Assembly (NCBI GenBank): GCA_017160915.1
Contig: JACAWG010000056.1
Coordinates: 54,650-113,662, forward strand
DNA length: 59,013 bases
Direction of reading: 5' to 3'
Source of the DNA: Aggregatibacter actinomycetemcomitans
Lineage (GTDB): Bacteria; Pseudomonadota; Gammaproteobacteria; Enterobacterales; Pasteurellaceae
Made by a program: the position numbers and the translations under genes. Positions 52,733 through 59,013 of the stretch are shown here, piece by piece. The notes under the pieces were generated by a model. The model was not told where the DNA came from, did not search any database, and saw nothing but the letters and a program-made list of their open reading frames with translations. The first letter of the stretch is position 1, and each line of letters opens with the position of its first letter.

Positions 52733-53869
52733 ATGCAACGGAGAGAACTTCTAAAATTAACCGGCGCGGCAGTTATCGGGATGACCATTGCGCCGACGCT
52801 GATGGCGAAAAAGAAAGGCGCGGGTAACGGATCCGGTATGCTTCATTTGAATTTCAATGAAAATTCATTAGGTATGTCGGAAAAAGCAAAACAGGCGATT
52901 ATTAATAGCATCGGGATTGGCTCCCGTTATCCTGACGATCAGCGCAGTGAATTAATCCGTCAGTTAGCCGAAAAATATAATCTGGAAGATAATCTCGTTT
53001 CGTTGGGGAATGGCTCCTCTGAAAATATTCGCGGGATCATTCAATCACAGGTATTTAAAGCCAGACAAGCAAAACAGACGGTTCAGCTGGTGGTGCCTGA
53101 TCCGACGTTTAATTATGCCGAATTATATGCCCAAGCCATGAATGTACCGGTCGTCAAGGTGCCCTTGACCAAAGATTTCCAGTTTGATTTGGCAAAATTG
53201 CAAGAAACCGCCGAGCAGTTTAGTGGCGTGAGTATTTTCTATTTATGTAACCCGAATAACCCGACCTCAACCGTGACGCCGGCAAAAGAACTCTTCCGTT
53301 GGATTAAAAAAGCGCCGGAAAATTATTTCTTTTTACTGGATGAAGCCTATGCCGAATATGTGCAGGATCCCGCTTTTGAAAGTGGCGTTAAACTGATTAA
53401 ACAAGGGTTTAAAAATGTTGCCGTCACCCGCACTTTCTCTAAATTTTATGCCATGGCAGGTTATCGCGTGGGGTATATGCTGGCAAATTCCGATGTGGTG
53501 GAAGAAGTGGATAAATTCATGTCCATTGACAACACCAACATCGCCGGCGCCGTTGCTGCGCTTGCTTCGCTAAAAGACAAAACCTTCGCTCAACTGAGCT
53601 TACAAAGCAACGAAGCCTCCCGTAAAATCGTGCAAAACGCATTACAAGAACTGGATTTAAAATTTGCGCCGTCTAATGGCAACTTTATTTTCCATGAAAT
53701 TAAAGGCGACGTGCAAACCTATCAAGAGCGCATGAAAGAAAATGGCATTTTGGTCGGGCGTGAGTTTCTGCCGATTCAAAGCTGGAGCCGTTTAACTTTA
53801 GGGACGCCGGAAGAAATGCAACGTTTTGTGAAAATCCTCAAAGAATTCAGACAAAACGGCTGGGTATAA
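52733..53869 (+). CDS. HisC-like class II aminotransferase with a Tat-type signal
   Basis: A 378-residue PLP aminotransferase. The PLP lysine is Lys237 in TRTFSKFYAMAGYRVGYM, with NPNNPT at 173-178, DEAYAEY at 203-209 and the fold overall HisC-like. Its N terminus MQRRELLKLTGAAVIGMTIA has a twin-arginine motif (QRRELLK) and a hydrophobic stretch ending in LMA, so it is probably exported folded by the Tat pathway. This is unusual for a HisC-type enzyme. ATG at 52733 follows AAAGGTAGAG. It is monocistronic and lies between tgt and queA, which are adjacent in H. influenzae. Confidence 0.82.
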   Translation: MQRRELLKLTGAAVIGMTIAPTLMAKKKGAGNGSGMLHLNFNENSLGMSEKAKQAIINSIGIGSRYPDDQRSELIRQLAEKYNLEDNLVSLGNGSSENIRGIIQSQVFKARQAKQTVQLVVPDPTFNYAELYAQAMNVPVVKVPLTKDFQFDLAKLQETAEQFSGVSIFYLCNPNNPTSTVTPAKELFRWIKKAPENYFFLLDEAYAEYVQDPAFESGVKLIKQGFKNVAVTRTFSKFYAMAGYRVGYMLANSDVVEEVDKFMSIDNTNIAGAVAALASLKDKTFAQLSLQSNEASRKIVQNALQELDLKFAPSNGNFIFHEIKGDVQTYQERMKENGILVGREFLPIQSWSRLTLGTPEEMQRFVKILKEFRQNGWV

Positions 53870-53872
53870 AAA

Positions 53873-53896
53873 TAAAGGTGGGACAGCCCACCTTTA
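53873..53896. terminator. Bidirectional terminator between the aminotransferase gene and queA
   Basis: TAAAGGTGGG-ACAG-CCCACCTTTA followed by CTTTTTC; the two genes converge here. Confidence 0.85.
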
Positions 53897-53912
53897 CTTT
53901 TTCTGAAACCCG

Positions 53913-55004
53913 TTATTCCAATCCTTTCACATCAGGATTTTTACTGATAAACATCGCATCACCGTAACTGAAAAAACGATAGCGATTTTCCACCGCACTT
54001 TTATAAGCGTTCATCGTATGGGAAAAGCCCGCAAAGGCGGAAACCAGCATAATTAACGTGCTTTCCGGCAAATGGAAATTGGTAATCAAGCAATCCACTA
54101 CGCGGAAGGATTTGCCCGGGTAAATAAAAATGGACGTATCGGAAAAATAAGGCTCAATTAACACCGCACTTTTCTTCTCTTCCGCTGCCAATGCCGCACT
54201 TTCAATAGAACGCACGGAGGTCGTCCCGACTGCAATCACCCGCTTACCGGCTTTTTTCGTCGCCAAAATGGCATCACATACTTCTTGCGGCACTTCCACA
54301 TATTCCGCGTGCATCACATGATCTTCAATATTTTCCACACGAACAGGTTGAAATGTTCCCGCCCCGACGTGCAATGTCACAAACGCGAAATTTACCCCTT
54401 TGGCGTTGAGTTGCGCCAATAATTCATCATCAAAATGTAAGCCTGCCGTTGGCGCCGCAACCGCCCCCGGCACTTTGTTATATACGGTTTGGTAGCGCTC
54501 CTGATCCGCTTCTTCATCCGGGCGGTCAATATACGGCGGCAACGGCATGTGTCCGATTTTCTGCAACACATCAAAAAGTGCGGTCTGTTTTTCGGTTATT
54601 TCGATCTCAAACAAACTGCCTTGGCGACCAATCATGGTGGCGTTTACACCGTTACCCTCGCCCAGCTTGTCCTCGCCTAAAATCAACTCCGCCCCTTCTT
54701 TCGGCGCTTTGGAGGCGCGAACGTGAGCTAAAAAACGGGACTCGCTTAACACCCGTTCCACCAACACCTCAATTTTCCCGCCGCTGATTTTACGCCCGAA
54801 TGTCCGCGCAGGAATCACACGGGTATTGTTGAAGATCATCAAATCGCCGGGGTTAATTAGTTCCAATACATCGGCAAAAGTGCGGTGAAAAATTTCCCCG
54901 TTTTCACCATTCAGTTGTAACAATCTGCTGGCTGTCCGCTCCGCTTTCGGATAACGGGCAATCAACTCATCAGGTAAATCAAAATAAAAATCGGCAACAC
55001 GCAT
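53913..55004 (-). CDS. queA: S-adenosylmethionine:tRNA ribosyltransferase-isomerase
   Basis: A 363-residue protein of usual QueA length. The N terminus is [40 protein letters not shown] near residues 160-179 and [20 protein letters not shown] near the C terminus are family hallmarks. It builds epoxyqueuosine on tRNA from the base placed by Tgt. It is on the same strand as tgt but separated from it by the small-peptide and aminotransferase genes. The ribosome site before ATG 55004 is weak. Confidence 0.97.
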   Translation of the reverse strand: MRVADFYFDLPDELIARYPKAERTASRLLQLNGENGEIFHRTFADVLELINPGDLMIFNNTRVIPARTFGRKISGGKIEVLVERVLSESRFLAHVRASKAPKEGAELILGEDKLGEGNGVNATMIGRQGSLFEIEITEKQTALFDVLQKIGHMPLPPYIDRPDEEADQERYQTVYNKVPGAVAAPTAGLHFDDELLAQLNAKGVNFAFVTLHVGAGTFQPVRVENIEDHVMHAEYVEVPQEVCDAILATKKAGKRVIAVGTTSVRSIESAALAAEEKKSAVLIEPYFSDTSIFIYPGKSFRVVDCLITNFHLPESTLIMLVSAFAGFSHTMNAYKSAVENRYRFFSYGDAMFISKNPDVKGLE

Positions 55005-55182
55005 AATGGAATAGTTGGTTTAAAAAAAGAGGGCGGTAGTCTAGTGCGAATCGGCGAGAATCTCAAGGGGAATGAATAATCTATTAAAAAGAAATTGTGC
55101 TGGTTTCTATTAGCAATACAAATAGCAGGTAATTGTGAGCGTACTGAAAGGTTTTCTCTTCAATTCCACTTTCCACAAGACG

Positions 55183-55212
55183 AAAAAAAAGCCCTTTCAA
55201 GGGGGAAGGGCT
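55183..55212 (-). terminator. Terminator after trhP
   Basis: On the minus strand AGCCCTTCC pairs with GAAAGGGCT and is followed by TTTTTTT. It lies about 90 bases past the trhP stop. The rest of the 296-base gap to queA is AT-rich and shows no gene. Confidence 0.85.
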
Positions 55213-55300
55213 GAATAAAGTATTTGGAGTCATATTTTTTTAGGGTATGCGCGCATTATATACACCTAAATTAATATTACAACAAATTTTTAACAAAATA

Positions 55301-56689
55301 TTAACTTTTCTTTTCGTGTGGGTTGCGGGTGTTGGTGTTGACCAGGTTCCGCATTAACAGTGCGTAATCTAAGCTGATGTCTTGCGGCACGTCCAAGAAG
55401 ACAAAATGTCCGTCGCCTAGTGCGGCGTCCACTTCGGCGTTTTTGCGATTGAGCATTTTGTTGATTTTGAAGACGATATTGCCTTGTGGTGTCATCATTT
55501 CCACTTCGTCGCCGAGCAGGAATTTATTTTTCACCGCCACTTCCGCCATGCCCTGTTCGTTACGTTTGCCGGTGAATTCGCCGACGAATTGTTGGCGTTC
55601 GGAAATGGAGTAGCCGTATTCGTAGTTTTGGTATTCATCGTGAGTATGGCGACGTAAGAAGCCTTCGGTGTAGCCACGGTGCGCCAAGGATTCCAAAGTA
55701 TCCATCAGGCTTTCATCGAATGGTTTGCCGGCAGCCGCATCGTCGATCGCTTTGCGGTAAACTTGCGCAGTGCGGGCGCAATAGTAGAAGGATTTGGTGC
55801 GACCTTCAATTTTGAGCGAATGCACGCCAAGTGCGGTCAATTTTTCTACGTGTTGTACGGCGCGCAAATCTTTTGAGTTCATGAAATAAGTGCCGTGCTC
55901 GTCTTCAAAGGCGGTCATTTGTTCGTCGGGATTTTGTGCTTCGGTGTAAAGGAACACTTTGTCGGTGACGGCGCCTTCGCCCAAGGTCGGGGCGACATTT
56001 TTCACTTCAATTTGTTGGCTTGGATCGATTTTCGGCACGATGTTGCCTACGTCGTCCACTTTGCCTTCTTCCATTTTGTATTCCCAACGGCAGGCGTTGG
56101 TGCACGTGCCTTGGTTCGGGTCGCGTTTGTTAATGTAGCCGGAAAGCAGGCAACGACCGGAATATGCCATACACAATGCGCCGTGAACGAAAATTTCCAG
56201 TTCAATATCCGGCACCTGTCGGCGAATTTCGGCGATTTCATCAAGGGACAGTTCGCGCGACAAAATCACGCGGGTTAAACCCATTTGTTTCCAGAATTTC
56301 ACCGTTGCCCAGTTTACCGCGTTGGCTTGCACGGAAAGGTGAATGTCAATGTTGGGGAAATTTTCACGCACCAGCATAATCAAGCCCGGATCGGACATAA
56401 TTAATGCGTCCGGTCCCATGTCGATGACCGGTTGTAAATCTTTGATAAAGGTTTTGAGCTTGGAGTTGTGCGGTGCAATATTTACCACCACATAGAATTT
56501 TTTTCCGAGGGCATGGGCTTCATCAATACCGATTTTTAAATTGGCGTGATTGAACTCGTTATTGCGCACGCGCAAGCTGTAACGCGGTTGACCGGCATAG
56601 ACCGCATCCGCGCCGTAGGCAAAGGCGTAGCGCATATTTTTTAACGAGCCGGCAGGAGAAAGTAATTCGGGTTTAAATGGGGTTGTCAT
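55301..56689 (-). CDS. trhP: tRNA hydroxylation protein TrhP (peptidase U32 family)
   Basis: A 462-residue U32-family protein (formerly YegQ). Landmarks: ELLSPAGSLKNMRYAFAYGADAVYAG at the N terminus (key part LLSPAGSLKNM), FVHGALCMAYSGRCLLSGY and GTCTNACRWEY with clustered Cys residues, and LKIEGRTKSFYYCARTAQVYR. In E. coli TrhP makes 5-hydroxyuridine at tRNA position 34, using prephenate. The start is ATG 56689 (MTTPF), preceded by AGAGAC; an upstream TTG at 56713 is less likely. It stands alone with its own terminator. Confidence 0.93.
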   Translation of the reverse strand: MTTPFKPELLSPAGSLKNMRYAFAYGADAVYAGQPRYSLRVRNNEFNHANLKIGIDEAHALGKKFYVVVNIAPHNSKLKTFIKDLQPVIDMGPDALIMSDPGLIMLVRENFPNIDIHLSVQANAVNWATVKFWKQMGLTRVILSRELSLDEIAEIRRQVPDIELEIFVHGALCMAYSGRCLLSGYINKRDPNQGTCTNACRWEYKMEEGKVDDVGNIVPKIDPSQQIEVKNVAPTLGEGAVTDKVFLYTEAQNPDEQMTAFEDEHGTYFMNSKDLRAVQHVEKLTALGVHSLKIEGRTKSFYYCARTAQVYRKAIDDAAAGKPFDESLMDTLESLAHRGYTEGFLRRHTHDEYQNYEYGYSISERQQFVGEFTGKRNEQGMAEVAVKNKFLLGDEVEMMTPQGNIVFKINKMLNRKNAEVDAALGDGHFVFLDVPQDISLDYALLMRNLVNTNTRNPHEKKS

Positions 56690-56820
56690 AAAAGTCTCTT
56701 CGTCTGATTTCAAGTCAGTAATTTGCCCAAGGCAAATCGTAAAGACGGCTATTTTAGGCGGATTTTGGTTTTTGTAAAGAAAAAGTGCGGTGGGTTTTTC
56801 ATGTGTTTTTTAACGCAAAA

Positions 56821-56841
56821 CGCCCGCTTGGTTTGCGGGCG
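56821..56841 (-). terminator. Hairpin after yedE
   Basis: CGCCCGC / GCGGGCG with a seven-base loop; on the minus strand it is followed by TTTTGCGTT. It lies 20 bases past the yedE stop, with an uptake signal near 56783. Confidence 0.75.
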
Positions 56842-56860
56842 TGAAAACGTTGATTGAAAC

Positions 56861-57922
56861 TCAAATTTTGGATTTATTCGTTAACCCGATATAAAGGCAG
56901 ACAACAAAACCCAGAACCAATACATAAGGCGTAAATTGTGTCACGCCGGCAGGGGAGGCGGCGAGTGCAAAATTATGTGCGGCAGCGGCACCTAACAACA
57001 TCCCTAATACAAAGAGCGCTGCGTCATTATTGCCTTCGCCGATATTCACCAATTGTTTGCCCGGGCAACCGCCGCCGAGTGAGAAGCAAAGTCCGCAAAG
57101 TGCCATGGATAAGAAATTCCAGACGTATTGATTGTGGGCGATGGGCTGTTGCTCAAATCCCACATGGAATTGCCCTAATATGCTGTTGGTGATGGCAGCG
57201 AAGAGGACTAAGGCGATGACGCCGTTTAATAAATGGGCGTCTCGGAACAGCACGAAATTACGGAATGCGCCGATGGTGCAGAAGCGTGATTTTTGCATTA
57301 ACACGCCAAGTAATAACCCGCCGCCCAAAGACATCCAAATGGCGGCGTGTTGTGCGCCGGGACCTTTTTCGGAAAAAAAGACAGGTAAATTTTCGCCGAA
57401 TTTAAATTGGCTAAAAAGTAATACCAATAAAATCAAGCTGAATATCGGACCAATTAAACCCGAAGATTGGCTTTGCTCGGCAGATTTGCCGAGTGAAAAT
57501 CCTCGGTTGGCGAAGAAAATGCCGCCTAATATACCCGCAAATAAGCCGAGGATACCGGCGATGGCAGTTAAATCGCCGCCGCCCAGACGCAAATAAGCAC
57601 GCCACGGACAGCCCAAGAAAATGAGCGCGCCCAACATGGCGAAAAAGCCCAAGCTAATGCGCGCAAGAGGCGCCGAACCGCCCCGTGGACGGAATTCTTT
57701 GGAAAGAAAGGCACTGATTAATGCGCCCAGCACTAAACCGATAAGTTCGGGGCGCAGATATTGTAACGGTGCGGTGCGGTGCAGTCCTAACGCCCCTGCG
57801 GTGTCGCGCAAGAAGCAGGCTGCGCAAAAGCCCATATTGCCGGGATTGCCGTTGTAGGTTAGAAGTGGAGCAACGATACCAAGTGCAGCACCTGCAACCA
57901 CAGGCCAAGTTAAGATTTTCAT
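56861..57922 (-). CDS. yedE: YedE-like putative selenium transporter
   Basis: A 353-residue membrane protein with about ten hydrophobic segments and conserved Cys residues in NMGFCAACFLRDTAG, FLGCPWRAYLRLGGGD, KSRFCTIGAFRNFVLFRD and GGGCPGKQLVNIGEGN. These are typical of the YedE/YeeE family linked to selenium or sulfur uptake. In many genomes a TusA-like gene sits beside it; here the nearest TusA-like gene is about 6.4 kb away. ATG at 57922 follows AAGGGTC. Confidence 0.85.
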   Translation of the reverse strand: MKILTWPVVAGAALGIVAPLLTYNGNPGNMGFCAACFLRDTAGALGLHRTAPLQYLRPELIGLVLGALISAFLSKEFRPRGGSAPLARISLGFFAMLGALIFLGCPWRAYLRLGGGDLTAIAGILGLFAGILGGIFFANRGFSLGKSAEQSQSSGLIGPIFSLILLVLLFSQFKFGENLPVFFSEKGPGAQHAAIWMSLGGGLLLGVLMQKSRFCTIGAFRNFVLFRDAHLLNGVIALVLFAAITNSILGQFHVGFEQQPIAHNQYVWNFLSMALCGLCFSLGGGCPGKQLVNIGEGNNDAALFVLGMLLGAAAAHNFALAASPAGVTQFTPYVLVLGFVVCLYIGLTNKSKI

Positions 57923-58262
57923 AATAAGACCCTTGTGATATCTGAAGTAAACGTGAATGGTGTTTTTAATGTTTTAAAAACGTTTTCATTGTAAAAAGAC
58001 GATAAAAATAAGAAAAGTATCTTGTGATGATATTGTGAGCAGGATCAAGGATTTATTTTAAATGAAAAATTGACCGCACTTTTGGCGACGGGGAGCGCAT
58101 TTTTCTATCAAAGTGCGGTGGTTTTTGACGGCGTTTTTTTGATGTAAGCCAATAAATGTTCAGATGATAATGAATTGCATTTGTTACGGGCGTATAATCG
58201 GTTTGTCGCCTACTTATTGGGCGACAAGCAGTTTGGTTTGACGATTTAAAAGGAGCAAAAAT
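57923..58262. other. Intergenic region between yedE and the cupin gene
   Basis: These 340 bases hold no gene that I can support. Visible features are a facing uptake-signal pair (ACCGCACTT near 58072-58083 and AAGTGCGGT near 58111-58119), a weak CRP-like site TGTGA-GCAGGA-TCAAG at 58034-58049, and an inverted repeat TTGTCGCC / GGGCGACAA near 58202-58229 just upstream of the cupin ribosome site. Confidence 0.6.
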
Positions 58263-58601
58263 ATGTTAAAAAACATTGAAAAAGCCACCGTTCTTAAACT
58301 TAATGATCTTTTGGCATATCAAGACGGACAGGTTATCAGTAAAACATTTTCACAAAATCCTGCTGTGGGGTTAACCATGTTTTGCCTGCCGAAAAGCGAG
58401 GAAATCAGCGCTCATAAATCCCGTGGCGATGCCTTGGTGACAATGTTGGAAGGCAAAGCCAGAATCACCATCGACACAACCGATTACGAAGTGAATGCCG
58501 GCGAAAGTATCGTACTGCCTGCGGATATTCCTCATGCTTTGTATGCCTTGGAAAATTTCAAAATGTTTTTGACGGTGGTGTTTCCGAAAGAGGGGAGATA
58601 G
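58263..58601 (+). CDS. Small cupin-domain protein
   Basis: A 112-residue single cupin. Metal-site motifs are EEISAHKSRGDALVTMLEG (motif 1; His and Glu) and LPADIPHALYALENF (motif 2; His). Cupins of this size are often dioxygenases, isomerases or sensors; no substrate can be named. ATG at 58263 follows AAAGGAGC. The small exported protein gene follows after 75 bases, perhaps in one unit. Confidence 0.8.
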   Translation: MLKNIEKATVLKLNDLLAYQDGQVISKTFSQNPAVGLTMFCLPKSEEISAHKSRGDALVTMLEGKARITIDTTDYEVNAGESIVLPADIPHALYALENFKMFLTVVFPKEGR

Positions 58602-58676
58602 GAAAAGATAAAAAGGCACTTGAGAGAGTGTCTTTTCTTTAGTTATAAGAAAAAAGCTAATAAATCAGGTATCACA

Positions 58677-58919
58677 ATGATTAAAAAGATGATTTATTCG
58701 ATTTTGTTGCTCATATTTATGTTTGGAACGGTTTCTCCCGCATTTGCGGGAAATAAAAAAGGCAGCTTAGTCAAAAAAGCGGTTATCGCTTATGCGGTAT
58801 ATAAAATTGTCACCCATGATAAAAAAGAGAAAGAGGAGTTAAATAATAGCGCTCAAACTTCATCTTATTCGCCGTATGATGAAGTCTGTGAATATGAAGA
58901 CGAATGTGAGGAAGAATAA
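58677..58919 (+). CDS. Small exported protein with acidic, Cys-containing tail
   Basis: An 80-residue protein. Signal peptide MIKKMIYSILLLIFMFGTVSPAFA is followed by a short basic stretch (GNKKGSLVKKAVIAYAVYKI) and an acidic C terminus with two Cys residues (YDEVCEYEDECEEE). The upstream open frame from 58620 is rejected because it lacks a ribosome site and would mask the signal peptide. I do not recognise the family. Confidence 0.65.
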   Translation: MIKKMIYSILLLIFMFGTVSPAFAGNKKGSLVKKAVIAYAVYKIVTHDKKEKEELNNSAQTSSYSPYDEVCEYEDECEEE

Positions 58920-58960
58920 AAGGAAATTTAAAACTTAGATAATTTAAAGGCTTGAGAAAT

Positions 58961-59013
58961 TGGCGGAACGGACGGGACTCGAACCCGCGACCCCCTGCGT
59001 GACAGGCAGGTAT
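58961..59013 (-). tRNA. tRNA-Asp (anticodon GTC), 3' part (cut by window edge)
   Basis: On the minus strand the anticodon arm CCTGCCTGTCACGCAGG gives anticodon GTC; the T arm is GGGTTCGAGTCCC, and the acceptor end CCGTTCCG is followed by an encoded CCA. The 5' part lies beyond the window. Confidence 0.93.

Overview
The window is chromosomal DNA from a member of the Pasteurellaceae, most likely an Aggregatibacter species. The main evidence is the nine-base Haemophilus-type DNA uptake signal (AAGTGCGGT or its complement), which recurs throughout and often forms inverted pairs used as terminators. Gene orders typical of Haemophilus support this: comN-comO-comP-comQ-recC, rimI-holD / rsmC, purH-purD-glyA and queA-tgt-yajC-secD-secF. 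The large inositol catabolic cluster argues against H. influenzae itself.

Layout. 1-143: the end of one lysine tRNA gene and a complete second one. 276-6019: the competence pseudopilin operon comNOPQ behind a CRP-S site, followed by recC. 6022-7984: rimI and holD (minus) divergent from rsmC (plus). 8071-10372: an orphan sucrose-family PTS permease and a membrane-anchored TPR protein. 10472-17450: purine and one-carbon genes purH, purD and glyA, with a nested palindromic repeat between purH and purD and a DUF711 gene plus a lipoprotein gene between purD and glyA. 17667-21262: an unknown membrane protein and two Sel1-repeat paralogues that share a nearly identical internal block. 21415-25286: mannitol operon mtlA-mtlD-mtlR behind three CRP sites. 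25390-43590: an 18-kb myo-inositol region (iolG, iolE, iolD, iolC, an RpiR-type regulator, iolB, an inositol-monophosphatase-like gene, an organophosphate antiporter, iolA, a second Gfo/Idh/MocA dehydrogenase, and an ABC importer with two binding proteins). 43672-46293: adhE with an FNR box. 46531-55004: secF, secD, yajC, small redox and sulfur-related genes, tgt, a very small hydrophobic-peptide gene, a predicted exported aminotransferase, and queA. 55301-58919: trhP, yedE, a cupin and a small exported protein. 58961-59013: the 3' part of a tRNA-Asp gene.

How the inositol genes fit together. The ABC importer would bring in free inositol. IolG, IolE, IolD, IolB, the IolC kinase with its fused DUF2090 aldolase-like domain, and IolA would carry it to acetyl-CoA and dihydroxyacetone phosphate. 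The antiporter and phosphatase pair suggests a second entry route for a phosphorylated substrate, possibly an inositol phosphate; this is inference. Three promoters in this region share the same composite element: a CRP-like site, four bases, then a palindrome TGRAA-N6-DTTCA. A further copy of the palindrome lies before iolC. The palindrome is a good candidate operator for the local RpiR-family regulator.

The items most worth follow-up are this composite promoter element, the antiporter/phosphatase pair, the 23-residue hydrophobic peptide gene at 52432-52503 with a minus-strand terminator beside it, and the nested palindrome that separates purH from purD.
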